Below, in pieces: positions 63,701 to 64,000 of a DNA stretch of 64,000 bases; position 1 is the stretch's first letter, and every line of letters starts with the position of its first letter. A program made the position numbers and the translations under genes. The notes below the pieces were generated by a model. It saw only the letters and a program-made list of their open reading frames with translations. It ran no database searches and had not been told where the DNA came from. Source of the stretch: Argyresthia goedartella (taxonomy: Eukaryota; Arthropoda; Insecta; Lepidoptera; Argyresthiidae); the NCBI GenBank assembly GCA_949825045.1, contig OX463816.1:18425243-18489242 (forward strand). Direction: 5' to 3'.

Positions 63701-64000
63701 CCCCTCATACGCATCCTTTTTGTTATACTTCCAACGAACAATGACTTCGAAACAATCGTATAAAGGTAGTTTGTAAAAAAACATGTAAAGGAATTGTTCA
63801 TAAATAAAATTCGATTCCTTTTTAATTTAATGCCGTTTTGTTAACCTAAAAGTATTCAATTTAGACCCCGTATAGAACAAATTACAATTGCCTAAGTAAT
63901 AAGGTAGTTACATATGTACATACGTAATAGGGCTACAGATTCTTATTAAAAACCTAAACATTATTATAGTATGTCCTACTTCCGCAGAGCTTCACTGGCT
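13449..64000 (+). CDS. ABCA: ABC transporter subfamily A (ABCA3-like), 22 coding exons, 3' end outside window
   Basis: A full-size ABC transporter of subfamily A, a membrane ATPase that moves lipids across membranes; the exact substrate cannot be told from sequence. Exons: 13449-13657, 14035-14291, 20123-20296, 25800-26044, 27767-27877, 30243-30384, 31940-32119, 32745-32957, 36646-36749, 39448-39580, 40710-40939, 41944-42109, 44885-45118, 45597-45738, 47871-47980, 48808-49190, 51922-52131, 54359-54463, 54815-54986, 57695-57820, 62901-63024 and 63988-end. Every intron is GT-AG and phases match at all junctions, giving about 1,261 codons without a stop. Order: TM1, luminal loop of about 220 residues (ABCA3-type, much shorter than ABCA1), TM2-6, NBD1, linker, TM7, luminal loop 2, TM8-10. 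NBD2 is not in the window; family members reach 1,600-1,900 residues. An AG acceptor at 13431-13432, 16 nt before the ATG, suggests an upstream noncoding exon that I could not place. Confidence 0.93.
13770..13944 (+). mobile_element. tRNA-derived SINE (family A), degraded, intron 1
   Basis: Shares aatccccaggtcttggatgt, then accactacacagtgtatccg and agcaatttatgtg with copies at 32255-32440 and 34850-34965. The tRNA-like head is eroded. Its far end lies about 90 bp before exon 2. Confidence 0.6.
14035..14291 (+). CDS. ABCA: ABCA exon 2: first luminal loop
   Basis: Residues 70-156, the N-terminal half of the extracellular or luminal loop after TM1. It begins after ttttctag and completes a Phe codon split with exon 1. 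Recognisable loop features include [12 protein letters not shown] and the tail [12 protein letters not shown], equivalent to the ABCA3 'GIVFEH' stretch. Ends in phase 1 at the donor gtgagt. The open frame seen upstream of 14035 is intron read-through. Confidence 0.9.
14292..17050. other. intron 2, left part: diverged repeats, no gene
   Basis: A direct duplication of about 115 bp at 14714-14825 and 14832-14940 (share acctaacctataa, ttagccacaat, acctactctagccaat). A second pair at 15050-15185 and 16640-16755 shares ctgttcat-gccattcgct and cgttttat-attccccctta. A short palindrome of ggataaagggggcttcgcct type lies at about 16545-16582. All look like old mobile DNA. Confidence 0.55.
16767..17705 (+). 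repeat. long dispersed repeat with nested insertion
   Basis: Segments 17045-17180 and 17490-17700 match, in reverse orientation, 19590-19870: accattattttaaaaacttg, tacacttaaccag, gtgcgttaaacgtattgtag, ttccgtacccg. Between them 17200-17350 is an insertion of another family (catacggggtggcag, gggggctagcccatcgctgc), which recurs in reverse at 38410-38530. Confidence 0.6.
17706..18352. repeat. 50-bp satellite array, 12.9 copies
   Basis: Unit agatatcgagagataggccc followed by ttggcgctaagcttgtatcg and gaaccagcac. Copies start every 50 bp from 17706 to 18306. They are almost identical, with single substitutions such as gagaga for gagata at two units, aagttt at one, and tggagag with cctttgg at one. 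It starts at the end of the preceding dispersed repeat. Low divergence implies recent expansion. Confidence 0.97.
18638..18915. mobile_element. fold-back MITE, second member of the 132-320 family
   Basis: Ends caggctgtaaca and tgttatcctg next to TA dinucleotides, with inner arms sharing gggacatgattttgaataac and gatgttcagattgaagtcct with the 132-320 element, including the central gctctgatcaaat. More diverged, with a longer centre. Confidence 0.65.
19385..19870 (-). repeat. dispersed repeat, inverted copy of 17045-17700
   Basis: Read on the - strand it carries the same blocks in the same order, then continues to ggggaccccctataatttta and gttgctgtagcgacaacag, which belong to the repeat's 3' part seen also at 26440, 34228 and 48156. 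The two copies form inverted repeats around the satellite and MITE. Confidence 0.6.
20123..20296 (+). CDS. ABCA: ABCA exon 3: first luminal loop, [13 protein letters not shown] motif
   Basis: Residues 156-214. Very GC-rich compared with the flanking intron. Encodes a beta-strand-like [15 protein letters not shown] segment and the motif [16 protein letters not shown], a hallmark of ABCA3-like first loops. Acceptor ttcctgcag, donor gtatac, phase 1 on both sides. It lies between a 5.8-kb and a 5.5-kb intron. Confidence 0.93.
20414..23254. mobile_element. hAT-type DNA transposon, non-autonomous, 2,841 bp
   Basis: Terminal inverted repeats of CAGTGGCGGACTAAG at 20414-20428 and its exact complement at 23240-23254, flanked by a perfect 8-bp target duplication gcaaaaag (20406-20413 and 23255-23262). 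The 8-bp duplication and the CAG...CTG ends are typical of hAT elements. No transposase frame is present. The interior holds a nested fold-back (21800-22205) and GC-rich subterminal stretches. Sits in ABCA intron 3. Confidence 0.92.
21800..22345. repeat. nested fold-back inside the hAT element, with a third partial copy
   Basis: Arms 21800-21930 and 22095-22205 are inverted copies (aaatttttacgacgattagg, aagctcgttat). A direct partial copy follows at 22235-22345 (ggaggtcgtataaaattttt). Confidence 0.7.
23489..24241. mobile_element. TIR element of about 750 bp, no ORF
   Basis: Left end aggccgcttccacactaaac and inner gcatgcgattttctcatttt are matched in inverse at 24193-24241 (gaaatgagaaaatcgcgtgc, cagtgtgaacgcggcct). 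The terminal repeats are about 50 bp and imperfect. Superfamily uncertain because no clear target duplication was seen. Confidence 0.65.
24276..24455 (-). mobile_element. SINE family A, reverse orientation
   Basis: Read on the - strand it gives the tRNA-like head with the B-box relic ggttccaggatcta, then ggaattaaataaaacctcta and the tail gttcccacgacacgtggt, matching the copy at 48408-48565. Confidence 0.55.
24655..24797. mobile_element. fold-back MITE, 143 bp
   Basis: Arms cagcgaagaagct...gcctgtgttac and its inverted copy, about 57 bp each with a few mismatches, around a 25-nt centre. No ORF. Confidence 0.8.
25000..25799. other. intron 3, right part: no gene
   Basis: AT-rich. A stretch at 25565-25640 (taaagggggtgaacgaagcg, gttaagttgaacatgt) resembles the inverse of 16510-16580. 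Nothing else was recognised. Confidence 0.4.
25800..26044 (+). CDS. ABCA: ABCA exon 4: end of loop 1 and TM2
   Basis: Residues 214-295. Encodes the loop-end helix [18 protein letters not shown], then [19 protein letters not shown] and TM2 ([20 protein letters not shown]). It ends in the cytoplasmic coupling-helix region TAEKELQLK that contacts the ATPase domain. Acceptor gttttcag, donor gtaggt, ends in phase 0. Confidence 0.93.
26222..26365. repeat. possible tRNA-related SINE relic
   Basis: Contains gggtcgaactcacacatgg and ggattcgaaaccaaaaccc, two B-box-like stretches, with little else recognisable. Intron 4. Confidence 0.3.
26440..26640 (-). repeat. dispersed repeat (gttccgtacccgaag family), reverse
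   Basis: On the - strand it has ggctgtatctcatgaaccgt, gaaattttcacagaatgtga and gccgctccagcaacaaataa, like the copies at 34228-34430 and 48156-48345. Very common type of unclassified lepidopteran-like repeat. Confidence 0.6.
27008..27315 (+). repeat. 300-bp dispersed repeat, copy 1 (partner 49298-49615)
   Basis: Shares accctctttactg, aaaaaccgcacgtta, cgcctgcgtgccgcc, then atgccggtcgaacatgcggt and tcctgaacacatcaaagaga with 49298-49615, same orientation, roughly 85-90 percent alike by eye. No frame is clearly conserved. Confidence 0.8.
27443..27725 (+). mobile_element. tRNA-derived SINE (family B) with (ATT)n tail, intron 4
   Basis: Head gacgacccgaatagccgaga carries an A-box-like segment, and ggttcgattcc is an intact B-box, so the internal RNA polymerase III promoter is recognisable. 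The body atcgttgtctagtacccaag and tagtttggggctagatcaat ends in about 15 ATT units. Partner at 52190-52447. The tail ends about 40 bp from exon 5. Confidence 0.85.
27767..27877 (+). CDS. ABCA: ABCA exon 5: coupling helix and TM3
   Basis: Residues 296-332, 37 codons in phase 0/0. Encodes the strongly conserved ABCA segment [18 protein letters not shown] and the TM3 helix ([12 protein letters not shown]). The acceptor gttgttgcag lies about 40 bp after the (ATT)n tail of a SINE, so the branch-point and polypyrimidine region sits against repeat sequence. The donor gtaaga is followed by extreme AT-rich low-complexity sequence. Confidence 0.92.
27893..28062. repeat. extreme AT low-complexity block
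   Basis: TTTATTA/ATTTATT-type sequence directly after the exon 5 donor. No information content beyond composition; open frames in it are meaningless. Confidence 0.9.
28773..28820. repeat. 25-bp tandem duplication
   Basis: Two copies of attataaccaaaactagtta followed by taca. Confidence 0.85.
29125..29224. mobile_element. piggyBac-type MITE, 100 bp
   Basis: Begins CCCCCTAATGCATGG and ends CCATGCATTAAGGGG, flanked on both sides by TTAA (29121-29124, 29225-29228), the piggyBac target site. No ORF. Intron 5. Confidence 0.8.
29296..29480. repeat. dispersed repeat fragment
   Basis: Starts gctgacccggtgaactttgt, a motif I associate with a widespread lepidopteran repeat. No partner in this window. 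Confidence 0.35.
29589..29696. mobile_element. fold-back MITE, 108 bp
   Basis: Arms ctacagtcttcacaaaataa aaggcccggtg and their inverted copy, about 31 bp, nearly perfect. Target duplication unclear. Confidence 0.8.
30243..30384 (+). CDS. ABCA: ABCA exon 6: TM4 region
   Basis: Residues 333-380. Encodes [19 protein letters not shown] and TM4 ([20 protein letters not shown]), ending in SVFFTK, the equivalent of the ABCA3 'STFFSKA' motif. Acceptor ttgcttcag, donor gtacag, ends in phase 1. Overlapping open frames in the other two registers are shadows. Confidence 0.92.
30385..31740. other. intron 6: no gene
   Basis: Unclassified sequence with a short (catacata)-type run at about 31345-31360. A segment reading gggatttgacgtttgttttg at 31279 recurs in reverse near 53395, so part of it is repetitive. 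Confidence 0.4.
31750..31868. mobile_element. fold-back MITE with perfect 27-bp inner palindrome
   Basis: Outer ends aggctgttaa and ttaacagcct; inner arms 31777-31803 and 31808-31834 are exact complements around the loop tact. It ends about 70 bp before exon 7. Confidence 0.85.
31940..32119 (+). CDS. ABCA: ABCA exon 7: TM5 region
   Basis: Residues 380-440. Starts with [20 protein letters not shown] (TM5), then [27 protein letters not shown] split by a short luminal turn, and ends [12 protein letters not shown]. Acceptor acttttcag, donor gtttgt (weaker than most in this gene), phase 1 on both sides. The reading frame stays open past the donor, but that sequence is intronic and contains a SINE. 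Confidence 0.9.
32255..32440 (+). mobile_element. tRNA-derived SINE (family A), best-preserved copy, intron 7
   Basis: Head tgtggcgcagcgattgtgac (A-box) and ggttcgatccc (B-box) form a readable polymerase III promoter. The body includes aatccccaggtcctgggtgt and acgacacagggtaccctagt. It fills much of a 625-bp intron that also contains a MITE. Confidence 0.8.
32547..32642. mobile_element. fold-back MITE, 96 bp
   Basis: Arms gtaactcaacgtcaagcgag tacca and inverted copy, with two or three mismatches. Intron 7, about 100 bp before exon 8. Confidence 0.75.
32745..32957 (+). CDS. ABCA: ABCA exon 8: TM6 and PGxxGxPxPWYF motif
   Basis: Residues 440-511. Encodes [13 protein letters not shown]6 ([19 protein letters not shown]) and the ABCA signature turn [20 protein letters not shown], the counterpart of ABCA3 'PGQFGVPQPWYF'. 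This marks the end of the first membrane domain. Acceptor ctattcag, donor gtgagt, phase 1 on both sides. Confidence 0.95.
33280..34065 (+). pseudogene. LINE reverse transcriptase C-terminal remnant
   Basis: Frame pieces [40 protein letters not shown] and [13 protein letters not shown], then after stops [20 protein letters not shown]. This is the thumb and C-terminal part of a Jockey/CR1-group reverse transcriptase with several stops and frameshifts. Intron 8. Confidence 0.7.
34228..34430 (+). repeat. dispersed repeat (gttccgtacccgaag family)
   Basis: gggttccgtacccgaagggt, then ccctattactagactccgct, ggctgtatctcacgaaccgt and gttgccgctataacaacgat. Other copies: 17576-17700, 19385-19640 (reverse), 26440-26640 (reverse), 48156-48345, 51018-51190. 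No ORF. Confidence 0.75.
34850..34965 (+). mobile_element. SINE family A, 3' two-thirds
   Basis: B-box gggttcgaaacc, then cactacacagggtatcccag and ccagaagcaatttatgtg. Intron 8. Confidence 0.65.
35579..36515. repeat. pair of ~290-bp direct repeats
   Basis: 35579-35870 and 36221-36515 share aagatatctctccttaaagc, catgtcactggaatcacttt, accatttttaaccaa and ttttactagattctgaaaaa. On the - strand both contain an ATG followed by an acidic peptide ([18 protein letters not shown] in the first; a similar start in the second), possibly the first exon of a transposon gene. Confidence 0.7.
36646..36749 (+). CDS. ABCA: ABCA exon 9: linker from TM6 to NBD1
   Basis: Residues 511-545. An acidic linker containing [17 protein letters not shown], followed by the first beta strand of the ATPase domain ([10 protein letters not shown]). 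It aligns with the ABCA3 linker preceding 'VAGIKIKHLSKVF'. Acceptor gttcaacag, donor gtaagc, ends in phase 0. Confidence 0.88.
37100..38192 (+). pseudogene. RTE-like LINE, broken, with (AAT)n tail
   Basis: [20 protein letters not shown] and [20 protein letters not shown] are reverse-transcriptase blocks 1-2, and [12 protein letters not shown] (37613-37648) is the block before the catalytic YADD. The C-terminal DNA-binding tail ([20 protein letters not shown]) follows at 38060, then a TAATAATAATAA tail. Frameshifts, a deletion around the catalytic motif and stops make it inactive. Intron 9. Confidence 0.8.
38405..38700 (+). repeat. dispersed repeat with duplicated motif
   Basis: gctgcggcgatgggctagcc occurs at about 38416 and 38671. 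The first copy continues to ccaccccgtatgggaaaagc and gtgacgctatgt, the inverse of 17205-17345; a shorter copy lies near 40637-40675. Confidence 0.6.
38987..39228. mobile_element. piggyBac-type MITE, 242 bp
   Basis: Perfect 14-bp terminal repeats CACTTTGACAGCCG / CGGCTGTCAAAGTG, flanked by TTAA (38983-38986 and 39229-39232). Subterminal acacaccacgtcgtgacg is also palindromic. No ORF. It ends about 220 bp before exon 10. Confidence 0.9.
39448..39580 (+). CDS. ABCA: ABCA exon 10: NBD1 Walker A
   Basis: Residues 546-590. [20 protein letters not shown] followed by [20 protein letters not shown]. The P-loop GHNGAGKTT (Walker A) binds the phosphates of ATP; Lys and the following Thr are intact. Acceptor ttgtttcag, donor gtgagt, ends in phase 1. 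Confidence 0.96.
39600..40636. other. intron 10: no gene
   Basis: No recognisable frame or repeat apart from ggcgccagtggcacgacttt-type GC-rich stretches near 40500. Confidence 0.4.
40710..40939 (+). CDS. ABCA: ABCA exon 11: NBD1 Q-loop
   Basis: Residues 590-666. [16 protein letters not shown], then the Q-loop [20 protein letters not shown], where Gln contacts Mg-ATP and couples to the membrane domain, then a helical subdomain ([14 protein letters not shown]). GC-rich exon. Acceptor gtctcgcag, donor gtacct, ends in phase 0. Confidence 0.96.
41064..41529 (+). pseudogene. LINE reverse transcriptase fragment ending in a palindrome
   Basis: [20 protein letters not shown] (catalytic FADD near 41090), then after a frameshift [14 protein letters not shown] and [19 protein letters not shown]. 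Same family as the - strand LINE at 55190-56690 (shared [11 protein letters not shown] and LQWGPHIDK). It breaks off into the 72-bp palindrome at 41530. Intron 11. Confidence 0.8.
41530..41601. repeat. perfect 72-bp palindrome, no spacer
   Basis: The 36-nt left arm starts agaacgcatctcatttcaat and ends ttactttat at 41565; the right arm 41566-41601 is its exact reverse complement, with zero mismatches and zero loop. The left arm continues the LINE sequence before it, so the right arm is an inverted copy of the LINE end. Confidence 0.97.
41944..42109 (+). CDS. ABCA: ABCA exon 12: NBD1 signature, Walker B, D-loop; end of exon is tandemly amplified
   Basis: Residues 667-722. Signature [12 protein letters not shown], Walker [13 protein letters not shown] with the catalytic Glu, D-loop SGLD and helix [15 protein letters not shown]. 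The donor gtaagt at 42110 gives a phase-1 end that joins exon 13 in frame ([14 protein letters not shown]). The last ~64 bp of this exon, with its donor, is the founder of the 99-bp array that follows. Donors at 42209 and 42407 would also keep frame and add 33 or 99 residues, so the exact 3' end used in mRNA is uncertain. The acceptor is tgtctccag. Confidence 0.93.
42044..43672 (+). repeat. 99-bp minisatellite made of exon 12 end, splice donor and intron start
   Basis: The unit is exon-derived (ctggaccccgccgcgcgccg, caagctgtgggacctgctgc, agagagagaagaaag), then gtaagtaccgggcgacagac aaggatagagc. Donor positions are 42110, 42209, 42308, 42407, 42507, 42606, 42706, 42805, 42904, 43003, 43102, 43201, 43300, 43399, 43498 and 43597. 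The 42308 copy has TT instead of GT. Units at 42407-42506 and 42606-42705 are 100 bp because of an extra A (cgtaaagc). Units differ by only a few substitutions. The founder exon lacks the extra ctg found in every derived copy. Confidence 0.97.
43673..44299 (-). mobile_element. 5'-truncated LINE inserted into the minisatellite
   Basis: On the - strand it encodes [54 protein letters not shown] and [18 protein letters not shown], a clean C-terminal piece of a Jockey/CR1-group reverse transcriptase of about 120 residues with no internal stop. The 3' end carries (tgaaac)n at 43673-43695. It interrupts a unit between tgtggga and cctgctgcag. Confidence 0.9.
44300..44390 (+). repeat. last minisatellite unit, beyond the LINE
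   Basis: Array sequence resumes at cctgctgcag, with one more intact donor (gtaagt at 44323) and a final partial unit ending gcgctgcaag. It then changes to gtggagcaggagattagagg, unique intron sequence. Confidence 0.93.
44391..44884. other. intron 12, 3' part
   Basis: Unclassified sequence with one 96-codon open frame lacking any support. The exon 13 acceptor follows. Confidence 0.4.
44885..45118 (+). CDS. ABCA: ABCA exon 13: NBD1 H-loop
   Basis: Residues 722-800. [20 protein letters not shown] holds the H-loop His that senses the gamma-phosphate. Then come [19 protein letters not shown] and the ABCA regulatory region [13 protein letters not shown]. Acceptor cacctgcag, donor gtgtgt, phase 1 on both sides. 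It lies 2.8 kb beyond exon 12, separated by the minisatellite and a LINE insertion. Confidence 0.95.
45597..45738 (+). CDS. ABCA: ABCA exon 14: end of NBD1 regulatory region
   Basis: Residues 800-847. [19 protein letters not shown], then [15 protein letters not shown], matching the 'SITTMEEVFL' motif that closes NBD1 in ABCA proteins. Acceptor atattcag, donor gtaagt, ends in phase 2. Confidence 0.93.
45739..47286. other. intron 14, left part: no gene
   Basis: Mostly unique AT-rich sequence. 47060-47215 (tactcagttacgagtaagat, gcgggttgatggagg, ggccaacccgac) is an inverted partial copy of 30040-30195, an unclassified repeat. Confidence 0.45.
47287..47571. repeat. 57-bp minisatellite, five identical copies
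   Basis: Units at 47287, 47344, 47401, 47458 and 47515: tagcatccgggacctatagc, ttaacctctctagccctgga, cctgacgcatcgcgctt. No differences were seen between full copies. Because 57 is divisible by 3, the - strand stays open as a 19-residue repeat, which I regard as incidental. Confidence 0.96.
47871..47980 (+). CDS. ABCA: ABCA exon 15: linker between NBD1 and TM7
   Basis: Residues 847-884. A low-complexity Gly/Asn/Ser-rich linker ([19 protein letters not shown]) with no recognisable domain. It is accepted because the acceptor (ttatttcccag), the donor (gtaata) and both phases fit exons 14 and 16. Such linkers are poorly conserved in the family. Confidence 0.8.
48156..48345 (+). repeat. dispersed repeat (gttccgtacccgaag family)
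   Basis: gggttctgtgcccgaagggt, ccctattactaagtttccgc, gggctgtatctcatgaact and gttgccgctactgcaacaaa. Intron 15. Confidence 0.7.
48408..48565 (-). mobile_element. SINE family A, reverse orientation, with intact box B
   Basis: On the - strand: tgtggcgctgcggttgcgct (A-box), gggttcgatccc (B-box), then aagaaagaaaacccccaagt and gttcccacgactcagggtat. Intron 15. Confidence 0.75.
48808..49190 (+). CDS. ABCA: ABCA exon 16: TM7 and start of second luminal loop
   Basis: Residues 884-1011, the largest exon (383 bp). Cytoplasmic helix [22 protein letters not shown]7 ([20 protein letters not shown]), then the second luminal loop, including [18 protein letters not shown] and a potential N-glycosylation site (NVTN). 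Acceptor taccgcag, donor gtgagt, ends in phase 0. Confidence 0.95.
49298..49615 (+). repeat. 300-bp dispersed repeat, copy 2 (partner 27008-27315)
   Basis: Same order of blocks as copy 1, including atgccggtcgaacatgcggt tcctgaacacatcaaagagag. It has slightly longer open frames than copy 1, but no recognised product. Intron 16. Confidence 0.8.
49905..49965 (+). mobile_element. LINE-type 3' tail relic
   Basis: cctgaaataaagattattat followed by more ATT units, the usual 3' end of an RTE- or Jockey-like element. No coding part retained. Confidence 0.4.
50149..50975. mobile_element. element of about 825 bp with long terminal inverted repeats
   Basis: Left arm tttagggttccgtagagaaa, agtctgtctgtccgtccgtc, ctattaggactatacagttt and gtaaaccgctttaccat is matched in inverse by the right arm (gtaaagcggttcacagaat ... 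ctacggaacccttaaa). The arms are about 170 bp and imperfect, each with a gtcc/gacg microsatellite. Interior AT-rich, no ORF. Intron 16. Confidence 0.8.
51018..51190 (+). repeat. dispersed repeat (gttccgtacccgaag family)
   Basis: ctccgtacccgaagggcaca, ccctattactaagcctccgc and attgccgctataacaacaaa. It lies just right of the long-TIR element, which shares the ttccgta end. Confidence 0.65.
51922..52131 (+). CDS. ABCA: ABCA exon 17: second luminal loop
   Basis: Residues 1012-1081. Contains [20 protein letters not shown] and [17 protein letters not shown], which match the conserved 'AWFNNQAYH...LNxxxNALL' pattern of ABCA second loops, and ends [13 protein letters not shown]-rich, phase 0 on both sides. 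Acceptor ttcctcag, donor gtatct (non-consensus at +5, so expect a weaker site). Confidence 0.94.
52190..52447 (+). mobile_element. tRNA-derived SINE (family B), copy 2, intron 17
   Basis: gacgacccgaagggccgagt, B-box agttcgagcccc, atcgttgtctagtacccaag and a short (ATT)5 tail. Matches 27443-27725 throughout. Confidence 0.85.
52448..54358. other. intron 17, right part: simple repeat and unclassified sequence
   Basis: A degenerate (TG)n tract at 53161-53275. 53300-53560 shares gggatttgacgtttgttttg (inverse) with 31279. 54000-54190 contains gtggcggcgttttgtggcga, with a related piece near 52680-52790. No gene. Confidence 0.5.
54359..54463 (+). CDS. ABCA: ABCA exon 18: TM8
   Basis: Residues 1082-1116, 35 codons in phase 0/0. 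[17 protein letters not shown] leads into TM8 ([18 protein letters not shown]). Acceptor ttgtctacag, donor gtacaa. Confidence 0.92.
54628..54763. mobile_element. fold-back element in 351-bp intron 18
   Basis: Arms attctggttatataccctag ... and their imperfect inverse (ctagggtggataaccggaat), plus a central tccaccctgaggagggtgga hairpin. It ends 51 bp before exon 19, inside one of the shortest introns. Confidence 0.75.
54815..54986 (+). CDS. ABCA: ABCA exon 19: second coupling helix and TM9
   Basis: Residues 1117-1174. Starts with the second coupling segment [20 protein letters not shown], a family landmark equivalent to 'ERxSKAKHLQxVSGV', then TM9 ([18 protein letters not shown]). Very GC-rich. 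Acceptor tcctacag, donor gtgagc, ends in phase 1. A fold-back repeat ends about 50 bp upstream in the 351-bp intron 18. Confidence 0.96.
55190..56690 (-). pseudogene. Jockey/CR1-like LINE, RT domain, broken
   Basis: From 56663 down: WKIINRETG start and an in-frame stop at 56469. Then RT blocks [92 protein letters not shown] and the catalytic FADDTSLVF (near 55730). After a frameshift comes [13 protein letters not shown] and LQWGPHIDK. The usual Gln of 'VPQGS' is Leu here and 'AFD' is 'SVD', further signs of decay. Endonuclease absent. Intron 19. Confidence 0.85.
56691..57694. other. intron 19, right part
   Basis: AT-rich sequence without genes. 57030-57155 is an old family A SINE (gttcccacgacacagtgtat). 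The exon 20 acceptor follows. Confidence 0.5.
57695..57820 (+). CDS. ABCA: ABCA exon 20: TM10 region
   Basis: Residues 1174-1216. [20 protein letters not shown] (TM10) followed by [20 protein letters not shown], the counterpart of 'LSFxFxxPxxGF' in ABCA proteins. Acceptor cggttacag, donor gtgagt, phase 1 on both sides. Confidence 0.94.
58430..61291 (-). CDS. LINE ORF2: endonuclease-reverse transcriptase
   Basis: 953 residues. Endonuclease about 1-230: [34 protein letters not shown] and [10 protein letters not shown], with the catalytic Asn, Glu, Asp-Asn and Asp-His present. Reverse transcriptase about 470-760: [67 protein letters not shown] and the catalytic [12 protein letters not shown] (YADD variant). 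The C-terminal domain ends [13 protein letters not shown], the same ending type as the fragments at 4660 and 43673. It nicks the target DNA and primes reverse transcription there. The ATG at 61291 is 1 nt after the ORF1 stop (TAAAATG), suggesting termination-reinitiation. Confidence 0.95.
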   Translation of the reverse strand: MSKFNILYQNMRSLKNKRHLLEATLDHIKNIKAICITETWITTSKKDLLSIEGFNLASSFCRSEREGGGVCILLKNDEDCKERTDISNLAIESIFEICAIELPKINLVLVALYWPDSKRQPEMFYESLSKLLQLLMIKDRIKNIIIGGDFNINILEQNNLTTRLLNLMKNFNFFQLVNEPTRVTLNTSTCIDLVFNNVHDPNVKVSAEVKELGLSDHKGIFISIPYTNKDNKEQWFTFERIFSERKKQEFKLEVSKVNWNTVFDITESVNENYNKFLDRITIILDKIIPKSKIIIKNDHKNTWLTKGLKISCKNKRLLKIFTSQTDNTILNNYYKKYEKLLKKTVANAKKIHFKNKVLKSNNIIKAMWQVVKIRTNKTKKKVRSNIQLNINNKTTNDPLKIANYFNAYFSSVGAPGINPPKGRPVLSPTYNSVFLHPTTPSEVFSLIRKLKSKRSCGFDELPPTLIKECALELSPPLSFIINQSFTQGVVPEKLKITIVKPLHKSGSRSDCNNYRAIALLPTFSKIIESAMYKRIYNFCEKFNIFNNNQNGFRKGRSTTLAVITYVNEILKILNDKKHAIGVLLDMSKAYDRVLYGALLEKLYGVGVRGIAFNWFSSYLRNRIQYVDIEHYNSTTKRIGKKRSNEVELTKSIPQGSVLGCLLFLIYINDLPNTINIPCTLFADDISLIFPSQNVEKLIIDLNSHLNSIKTWLDDHNLEINFNKTKLMEFRPYQKRPLDIINYKFNGTVIENVETSCLLGINLDNNLNWKSHILKITGKLSSFIYALSELKKTTDLRTATCAYHAYAQAWLRYGIILWGNSTDAKNVFILQKKCIRILANIEARTSCRRYFVEYNILTMTALYILEISVFVRKNMPLFPQHTRPEGLRSQQRLATKIAKLEIINSGPHSMAAKVFNALPYHIQNIKDNTLFKITLNKYLIQKCYYSLQEFFSDN
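61293..62516 (-). CDS. LINE ORF1 protein: coiled coil plus degenerate SGNH-hydrolase-like domain
   Basis: 407 residues. Residues about 45-95 form a coiled coil ([40 protein letters not shown]). Residues 100-210 are Ser/Thr/Pro/Asn-rich and disordered. Residues about 210-390 look like the esterase-like domain found in CR1-group ORF1 proteins: alternating strands ICLLSTD and [31 protein letters not shown] and the end [17 protein letters not shown]. The expected catalytic GDS is replaced by LSTD, so catalysis is doubtful. No zinc knuckle is seen. The stop TAA is followed by one A and then the ORF2 ATG. Confidence 0.8.
   Translation of the reverse strand: MGESMRADAPTGNSGKFGDTISETQMLANETLNRSCPESMSQTKENAIEKIEYLNNKISQLELKLASADGEIERLVAENYALTKTLSKRDARVNQLLSICRSSPQRQKYVNNNATTDEFTPSKLGHNGSNFSTPIQTSTCNKNIKSPKNKSDREPQSSTSTPTKATLEPRKADSPNECSPKIPKNTVQRSDESTISAESNARAKKNKICLLSTDRFNGTLEIAQSNFEGSYEICHYLMPNRGIEQLLQGVESKVANFSIDDYIIVLLGSEDFKYTGKYHDLVLSIREILLKVTHTNVLLCVPTFKQGNRNFDIFNSRIEAFNKLLCIDIMKHEHGYIVDSNLNLYYDHTMFNPHSGVLNKNGLKQVFLDVKAKIDDISNWYNNNEIVYNNNENLNANVELFRVNSSH
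62901..63024 (+). CDS. ABCA: ABCA exon 21: membrane domain 2, P-L-P-x-Y region
   Basis: Residues 1216-1257. [17 protein letters not shown], then [18 protein letters not shown], matching the ABCA segment around 'LDxxFLLLPHYCLG' before TM12. Acceptor tatttgcag, donor gtacgc, ends in phase 2. Intron 20 upstream (5.1 kb) contains the intact antisense LINE. Confidence 0.93.
63025..63585. other. intron 21, left part: no gene
   Basis: Unclassified, with gtgcattctgggagccac and tgtctccttcccggtctctc. No partner in the window. Confidence 0.35.
63586..63890 (+). repeat. dispersed repeat, copy 2 (partner 3184-3460)
   Basis: Begins cagggggtctcactcagcgg, GC-rich middle with gtcgcatcgcgtcgcgct, tail aaaggaattgttcataaat and aaaattcgattcctttttaa. 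About 100 bp before exon 22. Confidence 0.75.
63988..64000 (+). CDS. ABCA: ABCA exon 22 (first 13 bp only)
   Basis: An acceptor ttccgcag at the right edge starts the next exon. With phase 2 from exon 21 it reads R-ASLA. An alternative AG two bases later would read S-FTG; the window ends too soon to choose. Further exons with the last TM and NBD2 lie outside. Confidence 0.6.

Overview
This is AT-rich animal DNA, most likely from a moth or butterfly. Genes have short exons, often GC-rich, separated by introns packed with LINEs, tRNA-derived SINEs, TIR elements and fold-back MITEs of the kind common in Lepidoptera. The lepidopteran assignment is an inference from repeat content and protein style. 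No species can be named from the sequence.

The backbone is one large host gene on the + strand, an ABC transporter of subfamily A (ABCA3-like). Its start codon is at 13449 and it runs off the right edge. I reconstructed 22 coding exons (about 1,261 codons). All introns are GT-AG and the reading phase is continuous across every junction. The exons encode TM1, a short first luminal loop, TM2-TM6, the complete first nucleotide-binding domain (Walker A in exon 10, Q-loop in exon 11, signature, Walker B and D-loop in exon 12, H-loop in exon 13), a linker, TM7, the second luminal loop and TM8-TM10 onward. The second nucleotide-binding domain must lie beyond 64000. The 5' end of a second, unidentified host gene lies on the - strand at 6174 down to about 3750, head-to-head with the ABCA gene about 7.3 kb away.

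Layout: 1-3.7 kb holds a MITE inside an older repeat and a broken IS630/Tc1-mariner-type transposase. 3.75-6.2 kb is the - strand host gene, with LINE debris in its intron. 6.4-12.6 kb is mobile debris: a THAP-like fragment, a 123-bp tandem repeat, a composite of two LINE pieces on the - strand and a LINE reverse-transcriptase tail on the + strand. From 13.4 kb on is the ABCA gene. Its introns contain a 50-bp satellite, a 2,841-bp hAT-type element with a perfect 8-bp target duplication, two piggyBac-type MITEs with TTAA borders, several fold-backs, two SINE families, an RTE-like LINE, Jockey/CR1-like LINE fragments and, in intron 20 antisense, a LINE with two intact ORFs.

The most unusual feature is at exon 12. 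The last ~64 bp of the exon (D-loop region), the 5' splice site and the first ~35 bp of the intron have been amplified into a 99-bp tandem array. It carries 17 consecutive copies of the splice donor, 16 with an intact GT. A LINE later inserted into one unit. The first units keep the reading frame open, so alternative donors could insert 33-residue blocks in the first ATPase domain. A second striking structure, in the intron just upstream, is a perfect 72-bp palindrome with no spacer at the broken end of a LINE fragment.
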